Source of the DNA: CAXCDZ01 sp963981525
GTDB lineage: Bacteria; Patescibacteriota; Microgenomatia; UBA1400; UBA12108
Direction of reading: 5' to 3'
Length of the DNA stretch: 64,000 bases
Assembly: GCA_963981525.1 (NCBI GenBank)
Contig: CAXCDZ010000001.1
Coordinates: forward strand, 16,381-80,380
The translations under genes were made by a program, and so were the position numbers. Under the pieces are notes generated by a model that had not been told where the DNA came from, ran no database searches, and saw nothing but the letters and a program-made list of their open reading frames with translations. This document shows, piece by piece, positions 34,534-43,459 of the stretch (the first letter of the stretch is position 1; every line of letters starts with the position of its first letter).

Positions 34534-35351
34534 TAGTTCCAGTCTTTTGCGATGCTTGGTTTGGTCGCAGTTTTTGAGAATTCCCAGTACTTAATGTAGG
34601 AAGATCTCAAATGAAGTCCAGAATAATAGGCAAAAACAAAACCAGGAAAACCATCCTGAAAACCTTTGTGGCGAAGATAGATCTCGAGGAATCTAACAAT
34701 AGGCTTAACCAGCATGTAGTTAAGAATAGTTGGTGTGTCGAGTTGCAACTTGCCTTGTTTGAGCCATTCCTCAGCTTGGAGAGTAGTGTAACGATTGCTG
34801 CGCAAGAGATAGCGAGAGAAGTTGGGGTCGGCAATGTGAAGGAGATCTTCTACCAACTGCCCGGTCATGCCATCTACCTCCATGAGTTCGTGAACATTCT
34901 TCTGTGGGAGCTTAGCCTTACCCTTCTGAAAGAGTCTGATGACCGGATCGGGATACATGCCACCCTTGTTCATCCAGCGACCGAGGAAATAGTTGCGACG
35001 ATTGAGTTGGAAGGCGGCAGGTTGGGTGGTGGGATCTAGAGAGATCACTCTCGAGATCTCTTTGGCGAGCATGGAGCTCACTCTCTCGTCAGCATCTAAC
35101 TGAAGAATCCAGGGGTTAACACAAGCGTCAATTGCGATCTGCTTGTTGATGTGAAAGTTGGTGCGGTTGGGTTCGGTAATAACTCGCGCTCCATACTCGG
35201 CAGCTATCTTGACGGTATTATCAGATGAGGAGCCGTCTACGATAATAATCTCATTGGCAATCTCCCTGATACTTACAAGACAATCCCCGAGAGTACCCTC
35301 TTCGTTATAGACTGCGAGGGCAATTGAGAGAGCTGGTTTGGTTGGTTGCAT
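34533..35351 (-). CDS. WaaE-like GT2 glycosyltransferase (paralogue 1 of 3)
   Basis: A 272-residue enzyme. SIALAVYNEEGTLGDCLVSI, IIIVDGSSSDNTVKIAAEYG, INKQIAIDACVNPWILQLDA with the metal site DADERV, then RRNYFLGRWMNKGGMYPDPV and NVHELMEVDG are the pattern of the KdtX/WaaE group that adds a sugar to a lipid-bound core. Two further members of the group lie at 40310-41131 and 43456-44349. It shares 1 base with the next gene, and TATACT lies 6 bases before its ATG, so it heads a transcription unit. Confidence 0.87.
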   Translation of the reverse strand: MQPTKPALSIALAVYNEEGTLGDCLVSIREIANEIIIVDGSSSDNTVKIAAEYGARVITEPNRTNFHINKQIAIDACVNPWILQLDADERVSSMLAKEISRVISLDPTTQPAAFQLNRRNYFLGRWMNKGGMYPDPVIRLFQKGKAKLPQKNVHELMEVDGMTGQLVEDLLHIADPNFSRYLLRSNRYTTLQAEEWLKQGKLQLDTPTILNYMLVKPIVRFLEIYLRHKGFQDGFPGFVFAYYSGLHLRSSYIKYWEFSKTATKPSIAKDWN

Positions 35352-35357
35352 GTGATA

Positions 35358-35363
35358 AGTATA
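35358..35363 (-). promoter_or_regulatory. -10 box (TATACT) of the WaaE-like gene
   Basis: TATACT on the minus strand, TATCAC, then the ATG at 35351 (6-base gap). Located in a 40-base intergenic gap. Confidence 0.6.
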
Positions 35364-35391
35364 TCCTACGCCCTAAATTATGGGAAATTAA

Positions 35392-37008
35392 CTATCTACC
35401 GCTAGTAATCGTGAAGGCGTTGGTGCCGTTTGGGAAATCAATCTTATCGAGAATCGGAGTATCAGCCCAAAAATCGTCACCTTTGCCGACGTAGAGAGTG
35501 CGAGACCCATCACTCCCTCCATCCCACTCCATTTGCTTGAAGGTGTATTTACCAATTGAGTATTCCTCAAGCTGATCAACCCAAGGGAGACCAAGCAGCT
35601 GATAATCAAGGAGTTTTTTGCTATCTTCCTGAAAAATTCGTGGATCAAGCTGAGAATAAAAAGCAACAAAGACGTGTGGCTCGCCGTAGGCTTTGGTGAA
35701 TATTATCTGATCATATGAGTCCTGGTGAGCGTCTACGTACTCAACTGCTTGGCTGTATCCTACTTGCCAGTCTCTCGCAAAAGCGCGAGGGTACCAGGCA
35801 TAATAAAGGAAGAAAAAACTAAAAACTTCGATAGCGGCGAGAGCATAAAGCAGGTTGAGATATTTGAATTTGATTTTGATTAAGTGGGTCAGACCAAGCG
35901 CGGCAAGGATTTGCCAGGCTGGAAGAGTAAGGATGCTTCTGAGAACGTGATAGGGATCTTTGGTGAGCGCGGCTGGCACAAAGCCAAATACGATAAGCGC
36001 TATGGGGAGAGTGCGGGCAAGTCCTCTGTATTTCCCTAGCTGAGTGAGACCTACTATGAGAAGGAAGAACTCAAATAAGTAGATAACTCCCCTATATGGG
36101 AGACTATGTTGGGGGCGGATGCTACTGGAACCTAGTAGAAAGTGGGGGGATAGATAAGAGGTCCAGTTGGAGAAGGACTTGGTTACCATGAAAGTATATT
36201 TGTTAAATACAACCTTATTAAGAGTGTCGGGGAGAGGGAAAGTATCCCGATAGTGATAAAACTCAGTAACTGCTTCGGCATCAGTTGTAATACCAACCTG
36301 CCCATACCTAGCACGTCCATTACCTGTGGCAAAATCAATGATCATGGGAGTAGCCATTAGAGCAAGGGTTAGAAGAAAAATGAATATTTTGCGAGGTTTG
36401 ACCTTCTTGTAGGAATATGTGAGAAGTACGCCAACTATAAGCGGTACCAGGAGCTTGGCACTATTGTAGGTGTACGGGGCAAGGCCAAAAAAGAGGGCTG
36501 AGCCCATGAGATGTTTCCACCTACTACTATCGAGAGACAATAGATAGAGATAGATGCCTAATAGGAAGAATAGCAAAGAGACACCTGCCTCAAACCCAGG
36601 TCTCGAGAGCATAAGATGCCAGGGGGAAATAGTCAATAAAAAGGCTGCGATCAGACCTACCTTCTCATTGTATAAGTGCTTGGCCAACAGATAAGTGAGA
36701 TAAATTACTCCAATTCCGGCAAGAGCGGCAGGGAGTCTAACTCCCCAAGCGTTGAGACCAAAGAGCTTGATAAAGGGAACTAGGAGATAGATATAGACCG
36801 GAGATTTCCATTCACCATACGAGCGAAAGAAAAGGGGTAGGGAGTCTCCCCACTCATCCATTCCAGTTTCCATAATTGAGTAGGCGGAGTATCCCATCGA
36901 GACCTCATCCCAATTAAGAGCTGGTGGGACAGAGGACAAAAGAAACACGCGAGTCACAAAAGCCAACAGTAAAATCCAAAATAGTTTTGGTGGAATTATC
37001 TTGCCCAT
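35392..37008 (-). CDS. GT39-like membrane glycosyltransferase, DE-GYNA subfamily
   Basis: A 538-residue protein with about 12 membrane segments and an outer C-terminal domain from about 410. The first loop WDEVSMGYSAYSIMETGMDE followed by RSYGEWKSPVYIYLL is nearly the same design as at 25543 and 27186. The C-terminal domain also has the shared FTKAYGEPHVFVAFYSQLDP, comparable to ITQSYGETSMYFAYYNQVDP in the 25543 protein, so these two are close paralogues. It overlaps the GT2 gene upstream by 13 bases. Substrate unknown. Confidence 0.83.
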   Translation of the reverse strand: MGKIIPPKLFWILLLAFVTRVFLLSSVPPALNWDEVSMGYSAYSIMETGMDEWGDSLPLFFRSYGEWKSPVYIYLLVPFIKLFGLNAWGVRLPAALAGIGVIYLTYLLAKHLYNEKVGLIAAFLLTISPWHLMLSRPGFEAGVSLLFFLLGIYLYLLSLDSSRWKHLMGSALFFGLAPYTYNSAKLLVPLIVGVLLTYSYKKVKPRKIFIFLLTLALMATPMIIDFATGNGRARYGQVGITTDAEAVTEFYHYRDTFPLPDTLNKVVFNKYTFMVTKSFSNWTSYLSPHFLLGSSSIRPQHSLPYRGVIYLFEFFLLIVGLTQLGKYRGLARTLPIALIVFGFVPAALTKDPYHVLRSILTLPAWQILAALGLTHLIKIKFKYLNLLYALAAIEVFSFFFLYYAWYPRAFARDWQVGYSQAVEYVDAHQDSYDQIIFTKAYGEPHVFVAFYSQLDPRIFQEDSKKLLDYQLLGLPWVDQLEEYSIGKYTFKQMEWDGGSDGSRTLYVGKGDDFWADTPILDKIDFPNGTNAFTITSGR

Positions 37009-37910
37009 ACCTCTAGGATATCACGATCAGAGACAATGGAGTTAGCTTGCTGTATGCGGCGCTTGCTGAGCGCTTCTGGCAACTTGAATAGTGCCTTGAG
37101 TAGTGGAAGAGGATACCTGTATAGATAGTATGGGAGATAAAGGAGATGCTCTAAGAGCATTTTTTTGTCGGAGATGTTTTTCCAGATAAAGAGGAATTGA
37201 TTGCGCTGCGCTGTGTCCATCACAAACTTCTTGGTGAAGTTGCTTGCGATCACACTCTTTTGGTGATCGTGCACACAATGACACTCAGGTGCCCAGAGAA
37301 CTTTCCACCCTCTCTTCCATGCAGAGTAGCCTAGATCCGTGTCTTCCCAGTAAAAAGGCTTATAAAGAGTGTTCATGCCACCTAATTGATTCCATTTCTT
37401 TTTGTCAAAAGCTGCCTGACCACCTGAGGCCCACAAGCTAGAATTGACAGAGTGAGAGTTGGCTTTGGTAGGCTTGACCTTGAAGTGATGGAAGAGACCC
37501 TTGTTCCATTCCCCTCCCATCCAGGCTTCGCCTGAGTTAAAACCAACTGAAAAAACATCCTTGTCATCAAAAATATCTAGGCATTTCTCAAAGCAGTCCA
37601 CGCTGGGTCTGACATCTGTATTAAGGAGCATGATGAGATCTCCCTTGGCAAGGTTAACCCCTTTGTTAACGTTGGCGGAGAAACCGAGATTCTTGTTGTG
37701 GTTGTAGGCTCTGATCTTCCCTCGCTTTTGCTCTGACTGCATAAACCCCCATGAGTCGTCGTGTTGACTATTGTCGTCAACTATGACGATCTCGGCTCCT
37801 ACACGGGCAGCGGCTTTGTAGACATACGGCAGATTTTGCTTCATCTGAGTCTCGCTGTTCCAACTGGGGATCACGACGCTGACTTTGACTTTGCTTTTGT
37901 TTATCTTCAT
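36996..37910 (-). CDS. Rhamnosyltransferase-like GT2 (WbbL type)
   Basis: A 304-residue enzyme from the ATG at 37910 (MKINKSKVKVSVV); the longer frame starts with TTG at 37928, while TACAAT lies 6 bases before 37910. SVVIPSWNSETQMKQNLPYV, IVIVDDNSQHDD, NKNLGFSANVNKGVNLAKGD and LMLLNTDVRP (metal site) are GT2 motifs; GGMNTLYKPFYWEDTDLGYS is the catalytic E-D-x-D region of rhamnosyltransferase-like members. It adds a sugar in the cytoplasm. The same type is encoded at 42527-43459. Confidence 0.86.
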   Translation of the reverse strand: MKINKSKVKVSVVIPSWNSETQMKQNLPYVYKAAARVGAEIVIVDDNSQHDDSWGFMQSEQKRGKIRAYNHNKNLGFSANVNKGVNLAKGDLIMLLNTDVRPSVDCFEKCLDIFDDKDVFSVGFNSGEAWMGGEWNKGLFHHFKVKPTKANSHSVNSSLWASGGQAAFDKKKWNQLGGMNTLYKPFYWEDTDLGYSAWKRGWKVLWAPECHCVHDHQKSVIASNFTKKFVMDTAQRNQFLFIWKNISDKKMLLEHLLYLPYYLYRYPLPLLKALFKLPEALSKRRIQQANSIVSDRDILEVWAR

Positions 37911-37914
37911 CTGC

Positions 37915-39273
37915 TTATTGTATACCAAAAATAGTTACTCTTAGGCCACCAAAAACTTGCTCTCCAAGCTTGTCAGTACGATCAAGAAGAACTGCTATCT
38001 TATCTGACTCGGTTACTACCACGATCACTGGCGCCTCGTCTTGCATGCTGACTCCATGTGTTTTGAGAAGATAACCAATGCCATCACGCCTTCCTGGAGG
38101 TGCTTCTAATCTGAGGTTGATGATATCACCGTATCCAACTATGTAACTAGCAATATCCTGTTTGACTCGCAAGCTAAATGGTTCTGTAATGATAGCTCGC
38201 TCATTGAGATTGCTAACTATGATGAAGGCGATCAGGAGTGATATAAATATTTTTTTGGGTATAGTCTGCGCGCTCAACCTGGTAACCAAGAGCAATATTA
38301 GCGGGATGAACATGGGAAGGAAATAGTATTCGGCAAAACCTAGATCTCGATAGATGATAAGCATAAAAGGAACAAAGACAAGGATAGATGCACATAGCTT
38401 GGTTAGTGAAGATGCTTTTGTTACTAAAAGTGAAGAAAGTGCAATTACCAAGGATGCGATTCCTAGATAATTAACTCTAGAGCCAACTAGTAACTCTGAG
38501 AGAGTGTAGTCAAGTTTTGTAAGAAGAGTGGTTACAAAAATTAGGAGCTCGGCATGACCTGTACCACCACTAAGAAAGCTTATTAATAAGTGAGTATTGA
38601 GAAAACCATGCCTGAGATCAAATAGAAGAAGGGGTGTAAGGGGGAGAAAGAGGAAAAAGAGGGATAGTAATTTTTGTTTGTTTGTAAGGCTAAAGAAATA
38701 TTTCGCCCTAGAGAGAACTAATAATCCTGCAACTCCAACGATAGAGAGATGAATGTGAGTTGAGAATCCCGCCACAAGGAAGAAAAGATATTTGTACCAA
38801 GACTTGTGATCTATATTATCCCAAAGAATAATCATGGTAATCATCCAAAGACTGAGAAGAGATACGTTCCATGGGACATGTGCGAGCTTGATGAGATAGG
38901 GAGAGATCATCCAGATTGTGCTACCAAGAATACCCTGCAATCTACTGCGTTTGGCAAGATATAAGTAGGTGATGAGACCAACGGAAACGTCAAGAATTAG
39001 TGATAAGATCGCAAGTCCAAGAGGATTACCGCTACCAAGAGCTAAGGCTACTGATCCAAGATAATAATAGAGTGGCCCTAGGAAAAAACTACCCTCCCCT
39101 CTCACAACTGGACCAATGAGAGTTGGTTTGCCACCTATAATGTCAGACATGACTCCGACGTCGCGTGCTTGATCCCACTCAAAAGTGGTAAGACCTGATA
39201 GATTGCTGCTGCGTAAATAGATGCCCAGAACAGCGAGGAGGATTATTGAGAGATACTTAATAATATTTTTCAT
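37915..39273 (-). CDS. GT39-like membrane glycosyltransferase, DARD subfamily (variant WDQARD)
   Basis: A 452-residue protein with about 11 membrane segments. First loop: TFEWDQARDVGVMSDIIGGK, then LIGPVVRGEGSFFLGPLYYY. The paralogue at 50747-52255 has FQGDEARDVLIAKRMI and LLGPETSVGNMYLGPLYYYL. Here the glutamate of the expected D-E pair is a glutamine (D-Q), leaving one acidic residue plus the following D. The family shows R-D and GP-x-YYYL in place of KPP. It overlaps the GT4 gene upstream by 4 bases (ATGA). If the glutamate is essential the protein may differ in activity. Confidence 0.8.
   Translation of the reverse strand: MKNIIKYLSIILLAVLGIYLRSSNLSGLTTFEWDQARDVGVMSDIIGGKPTLIGPVVRGEGSFFLGPLYYYLGSVALALGSGNPLGLAILSLILDVSVGLITYLYLAKRSRLQGILGSTIWMISPYLIKLAHVPWNVSLLSLWMITMIILWDNIDHKSWYKYLFFLVAGFSTHIHLSIVGVAGLLVLSRAKYFFSLTNKQKLLSLFFLFLPLTPLLLFDLRHGFLNTHLLISFLSGGTGHAELLIFVTTLLTKLDYTLSELLVGSRVNYLGIASLVIALSSLLVTKASSLTKLCASILVFVPFMLIIYRDLGFAEYYFLPMFIPLILLLVTRLSAQTIPKKIFISLLIAFIIVSNLNERAIITEPFSLRVKQDIASYIVGYGDIINLRLEAPPGRRDGIGYLLKTHGVSMQDEAPVIVVVTESDKIAVLLDRTDKLGEQVFGGLRVTIFGIQ
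37917..37922 (-). promoter_or_regulatory. -10 box (TACAAT) of the 36996-37910 gene
   Basis: TACAAT, AAGCAG, then ATG 37910 (6-base gap). It argues against the TTG at 37928. Confidence 0.5.
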
Positions 39274-40313
39274 GATATGAGTTCTATTAGATTTTTTCCA
39301 AAATGTTTCTTGCTAAACCTCTTGACATCCATCTGGGAGGCAATGTTCTGATAACTCAAGAGACTAGCCACAACCTTAGTTGTTAGCTCCACTAGATTAT
39401 CTAAACTATACCAGTGCAAACCCTGGTCACTAACCACCTCATTCTGACCCCCTTTGGGGATTACTAGAGGAACGCAGCCGGCAGTGATTGCCTCGGCTGT
39501 GGTGATCCCAAAATGTTCGACTAGGTCTGGATTCTTGTTTTGATCAACTTGGTAACCTGCCCCGTGCCAGAATATACTTGCCTTACCATACAACTCAGAC
39601 AAGTCAGAGTAGGATAGGTTGGGATAAAAATCTATGGGCAAGTCCCCGGCACTCTCTTGGAGCTTTGCGAGCCAAGTATCATCACTTGATCCTCCAGCGA
39701 GTGCAAGTCGCCAGCCATCTAGCAGAGGACTGAGCTTGGCAAAGGCTTGAATCAGGATATCCTGCTTCTTAATGTTAACCGTTGGTTCGAATCTACCAAC
39801 TGAGAGAATGAGTTTTTCTTTTGCCCTAGTCTTAATTGGTGTGACTGGAGGATAGATAACAAGTGAGTTGGTACGATATTCCTGGTCGATCACTGACTTG
39901 GTAAAGTTGGAGTTGACGATGATTCTGTTAACTCGCTTGAGCTTGAGTTGGGTTGCAAACTTACCTCCCCCGACATTATGGAAAGGTACCTGCATGTGAA
40001 TGATGTTTGCCTTGGCTCCCAAAAGTGGGATGCTCCCATCGGAAAGATAGAGTACGAGATCATATTCGCGGGTTGCCTTGAACATTGCAAGAGGGCTGCC
40101 TTGTGAATAAAGTGGCATGATACTAGTATCTAATTGAGGGTTCTTGAGCTTGATATCCAGCAAGTTAGTGAGTTTGCTAATCTGCTCAAGATTGTCCCAT
40201 GCGAAATGTAGTTCGTAGCCTGCGCTTTCGATGACTGAAGCGGCTTCGAGCATATATCTCTCCCCTCCCCCGAGATGATCTAGGTACGGGGTGACGATGA
40301 GAGCTCGCTTCAC
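39270..40313 (-). CDS. GT4-family glycosyltransferase
   Basis: A 347-residue GT-B enzyme starting at GTG 40313, coupled by GTGA overlap to the gene upstream. ALIVTPYLDHLGGGERYMLE is the N-terminal glycine loop, NRIIVNSNFTKSVIDQEY precedes the donor domain, LILSVGRFEPTVNIKKQDIL starts it, and VEHFGITTAEAITAGCVPLV holds E-x7-E. The design recalls ALG11-like mannosyltransferases (SNFT, GRF, EHFGI). It probably acts on a lipid-linked glycan in the cytoplasm. Between a GT-C gene and a WaaE-like gene in one operon. Confidence 0.87.
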   Translation of the reverse strand: MKRALIVTPYLDHLGGGERYMLEAASVIESAGYELHFAWDNLEQISKLTNLLDIKLKNPQLDTSIMPLYSQGSPLAMFKATREYDLVLYLSDGSIPLLGAKANIIHMQVPFHNVGGGKFATQLKLKRVNRIIVNSNFTKSVIDQEYRTNSLVIYPPVTPIKTRAKEKLILSVGRFEPTVNIKKQDILIQAFAKLSPLLDGWRLALAGGSSDDTWLAKLQESAGDLPIDFYPNLSYSDLSELYGKASIFWHGAGYQVDQNKNPDLVEHFGITTAEAITAGCVPLVIPKGGQNEVVSDQGLHWYSLDNLVELTTKVVASLLSYQNIASQMDVKRFSKKHFGKNLIELIS

Positions 40314-41131
40314 CTTTGTCCTTGCTGTTTCTCAAATAATCCTTCGGCATGCTCTGGATTTTCGGGATGCTGTTGCATCTCGAATAACTTTGCGTAGCTC
40401 ATAAAGACCGAGAAACCCTGGTAAATACTCTGGATCAGGCCGATCTTGCCGTCAAGTAGTCCTGCTTTGAATATGCCTCGCCTCACCATCTCCATCTTGA
40501 GTTTGCGCAGAAGAGTGAGTGAAGTAACTGGTGCCATTTCTCCGTCATAATACTGCTCTGCTTCTTTGTCGGTATACCTGTCAGTTTTGTTGACGATGTA
40601 CTCCAATGATTGATCCTTGTGATGCTCCATATGATTCCTGAGTTGACCTAACTCACCTCGGAATGTTGGGGTAGAGTGGATGTCGGTGGGCCAATCCAAG
40701 AAATCGGCCTTGCGAAATAACCTAACCACGTAGTCAGTGCCCCATCCCCCATATTTAAGTGGGTATCCAAGAGAGAAGTTGAGACGAGGAAGCTTGTAAG
40801 CTGGTGAAGGAGAAGGTGACTTGATAATTGCGACAATCTCACCCTGCAGTTGAGGAGTAATAACTTCGTCAAAATCCATAATGAGAACCCAGTCGCCCTT
40901 GGCATCACGTACCTGCTGGGCACGAATCTCTTCGACAACGCGAGAGGCTGGACGAGCGATAAAGATTAGATTGAGATTGTAGTTTTTTGCAAGCTGAAGC
41001 AGACCTCTATCCTCTTTCATCTCCATCGCATAAACAGTGATGTTGTCGGCAAAAGAAATGCTCTTAAGCAGATTCTCAAAGGTATCTAGATTATCTTCTG
41101 GGGCAATCTGAGTAATGGCTGAGAGTGTCAT
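40310..41131 (-). CDS. WaaE-like GT2 glycosyltransferase (paralogue 2 of 3)
   Basis: A 273-residue enzyme. The N-terminus is shorter and less typical than in its relatives (TQIAPEDNLDTFENLLKSIS), but EEIRAQQVRDAKGDWVLIMD with the metal site DFDEVI, PRLNFSLGYPLKYGGWGTDY and VVRLFRK agree with the WaaE group. The acceptor-side HSTPTFRG matches the HAKPDVKG of the 43456 protein. The first strand lacks the usual P-x-YNE, so donor binding may differ. Overlaps both neighbours by 4 bases. Confidence 0.8.
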   Translation of the reverse strand: MTLSAITQIAPEDNLDTFENLLKSISFADNITVYAMEMKEDRGLLQLAKNYNLNLIFIARPASRVVEEIRAQQVRDAKGDWVLIMDFDEVITPQLQGEIVAIIKSPSPSPAYKLPRLNFSLGYPLKYGGWGTDYVVRLFRKADFLDWPTDIHSTPTFRGELGQLRNHMEHHKDQSLEYIVNKTDRYTDKEAEQYYDGEMAPVTSLTLLRKLKMEMVRRGIFKAGLLDGKIGLIQSIYQGFSVFMSYAKLFEMQQHPENPEHAEGLFEKQQGQR

Positions 41132-42567
41132 TTTGCCTCTTTCTTGACCCCGAGATAATCACCTGACTCAGATACAATCTGATACTCAGGATCTAATAAT
41201 GAGAGATCATCGCGAACTAGCATGATGACACCATCTGGATGATCATTGAGATAAGCTTGGAAGTAATCGGTGTTGTAGAAGAAGATGACCTGATTCTGAT
41301 AGTAATAGAGCGTAGAGGGCGAACCTCCATAGCGAAAGCTCGAGCTTATTCTCTGAGATTCGGGCAAGATGGCCTCGGCAACGCGCTCCGAAGGAGAGAC
41401 CAAGACAACGAGTGGGTCACTACTTATTGTGGAGAGAGCCCGGACTACTGTCAGTTGATTGGTGGTGGTGGGGGTAGAGCGAGGATAATCAACATATCGA
41501 TAAGCAGAGAGAAGGGACTGGGCGAAAATACCGATTGCTAGAATAGCTATAACTTTTCTCGCTTGTTTTGAGTTGGCAAAATAGGTAATAGCATATCCAC
41601 AGAGCAAGCTGACCGCTGGATAGACTGGAAGAATATACCAGAACAATCTCGTGCGTGCGAGCGTAAAAACAAGGATGGGAATGATCAGCCACCAGAGAAC
41701 TAGGAGATCCTGAGCACTGCGTGAGCGAAGATATTGGCATAAGACAAAATATCCCCCCAGAATGGCAACTAGGATAACTCCTATCCCAAGATTCTCGTAG
41801 AGAAAATTGAGATAGTAATACCTACTCTCGAGATGAAACTCGATTGGATTGGTAACGCGTGCCACAACCTGTTCCAGGAAGTACGGGGAGATAAAGTCGT
41901 TTCGATATTTGAGATAGGAGTAGAGATGCCATGGAATCAAGAGGAGAGAAGTCAGAATAGCCGAGCTTGTGAGATATTTTTTACCTTTTGTTAGGAGAAG
42001 TGGCAAAGAAATAAGGACTGCGAGCAAACCAGCAACCCCCTTGAACCAAATGCTAAATGAAATAGTGAGAGCAAGAAAAATTGGTGAAAGATCAAAAAGG
42101 AGCACTACGCAAGTAGAGACAATACCCAAGAGAAGCGGCATATCGGTATTGAGTGCGCGAGATCGATCCAGAAACAAACCAAGTGTCCCCAAGATGCCAG
42201 CTGAGATCAAACCCATAATCCAAGAAGAGAGTTTTTTGCCTATCAAGTAAATGCCATAGAGAGTGAGGGCGGCAAAAATAGGCATGGCGAATCTAGCGCC
42301 AAACTCCCCTCCAAAAAATGTCAGGCCGAGACCGGCTACCCAGGAAATACCGGGGGGCTTTTCGAACCAAAGGTTACTATTGTAGGAATTGGTCCAGATA
42401 TTACCATAATCTATTAGCTCTCTCCCGAGTTGACCATAGATTGCTTCGTCCCAGTCATAGAGAGGATCTCTCCCTAAGCGCAAAAACAGAAGCAAACCAA
42501 AGAGAACAAAGAGTAGTGGTAGGATTTTATTTAGCCATTTTGGCTGAGATTGCAAAGATTTTGTCAT
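41128..42567 (-). CDS. ArnT-like GT39/GT83 membrane glycosyltransferase
   Basis: A 479-residue protein from the ATG at 42567; the longer frame begins with TTG. About 12 membrane segments. The first loop YDWDEAIYGQLGRELIDYGN and LWFEKPPGISWVAGLGLTFF contains the D-E pair and E-KPP, the clearest ArnT/PMT_2 signature in the window. RSRALNTDMPLLLGIV is the second conserved loop. Such enzymes transfer an aminoarabinose, mannose or similar sugar from polyprenyl phosphate. It overlaps the GT2 gene upstream by 41 bases. A sister with VDEAIYGRWSQI is at 47354-48841. Confidence 0.87.
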   Translation of the reverse strand: MTKSLQSQPKWLNKILPLLFVLFGLLLFLRLGRDPLYDWDEAIYGQLGRELIDYGNIWTNSYNSNLWFEKPPGISWVAGLGLTFFGGEFGARFAMPIFAALTLYGIYLIGKKLSSWIMGLISAGILGTLGLFLDRSRALNTDMPLLLGIVSTCVVLLFDLSPIFLALTISFSIWFKGVAGLLAVLISLPLLLTKGKKYLTSSAILTSLLLIPWHLYSYLKYRNDFISPYFLEQVVARVTNPIEFHLESRYYYLNFLYENLGIGVILVAILGGYFVLCQYLRSRSAQDLLVLWWLIIPILVFTLARTRLFWYILPVYPAVSLLCGYAITYFANSKQARKVIAILAIGIFAQSLLSAYRYVDYPRSTPTTTNQLTVVRALSTISSDPLVVLVSPSERVAEAILPESQRISSSFRYGGSPSTLYYYQNQVIFFYNTDYFQAYLNDHPDGVIMLVRDDLSLLDPEYQIVSESGDYLGVKKEAK

Positions 42568-43459
42568 TCTTGTTCCCAAAGTTGTTTGTTAAGAAATCTA
42601 AAAATGCAGCGCGTCTGATTGGACTACTCCAGTTGCGGAAAATAGCTTCTCGAAATAGAGCGAACTGGAGCCTAAGAGAGCCATATCGTTTGCCTATCAT
42701 GAAGCGATTGCGAGTGATGTAGTAATCAACTAGTGGACTACCAGAAACAGTGGTTGAAGAGTTTCGGTGGTAAACCATGAGCTTGGGGTTGTATTTAACT
42801 TCAATCCCGGCCTTAGCTGCTTTGAGACAGTAATCTGAGTCCTCAAGATATAGAAAGAAAGGCTCGTCCAACATGCCAATCTTCTTAAACACTTTCCTGG
42901 GAACTGCAATGTAGCATCCAGTAATGAACTCAACATCCAGCTCTTTGTCATGTTGACCTTTGTCTACCTCATCGACTCCGAAGTGGCGGGCTATAGCCAT
43001 GCCCCAGTCCATGTAACCACCGGCATACCAGATGACGTCTCCCCTACCTTTTTGTTTATCATGATACTCATACCCCTTGGCGTAGTAGATCTTGGCACCT
43101 GCGATGCGATTTTTGCCATCCACGTACCTGAAAGCTCGGTAGAATAGATTGGGGTCAACCTCGGTGTCATTATTGAGAATGTGCACTACCTTGGCACCCA
43201 TTCTCAAGGCCTTCTTGATTCCGATATTGTTACCAACTGAGAAGCCCACATTGCCACCTGCATCAATTAGATCGAGGTCGGGGAACCTTTTTTTGAGCTG
43301 GGGAATCGAGTCGTTGCCAGAACCGTTATCGACGACAATGATGTGAGGCTTGTCCTTAGAATTGTTGATTGAGTTGATGGCGACTTCTGTGTCTTCCCAC
43401 TTCTTGTAGTTGATCATCACAACTGCGTGTTTGATCTTGCTTCTCTTCTTTTTTTTCAT
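42527..43459 (-). CDS. Rhamnosyltransferase-like GT2 (WbbL type)
   Basis: A 310-residue enzyme. AVVMINYKKWEDTEVAINSI, HIIVVDNGSGNDSIPQL, GGNVGFSVGNNIGIKKALRM and HILNNDTEVDP (metal site) are followed by ITGCYIAVPRKVFKKIGMLD and the catalytic FLYLEDSDYCLKAAKAG. This is the WbbL/RfbF kind of GT2, often dTDP-rhamnose dependent; no dTDP-rhamnose genes are in the window, so a GDP-rhamnose donor made by Gmd and Rmd is conceivable (inference). Overlaps the upstream WaaE-like gene by 4 bases. Confidence 0.87.
   Translation of the reverse strand: MKKKKRSKIKHAVVMINYKKWEDTEVAINSINNSKDKPHIIVVDNGSGNDSIPQLKKRFPDLDLIDAGGNVGFSVGNNIGIKKALRMGAKVVHILNNDTEVDPNLFYRAFRYVDGKNRIAGAKIYYAKGYEYHDKQKGRGDVIWYAGGYMDWGMAIARHFGVDEVDKGQHDKELDVEFITGCYIAVPRKVFKKIGMLDEPFFLYLEDSDYCLKAAKAGIEVKYNPKLMVYHRNSSTTVSGSPLVDYYITRNRFMIGKRYGSLRLQFALFREAIFRNWSSPIRRAAFLDFLTNNFGNKNDKIFAISAKMAK

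Noticed and set aside
35352..35391. Rho-independent terminator after the 35392 gene
   Set aside because: No stem followed by a T-run is present; the gap is explained by the TATACT promoter box.
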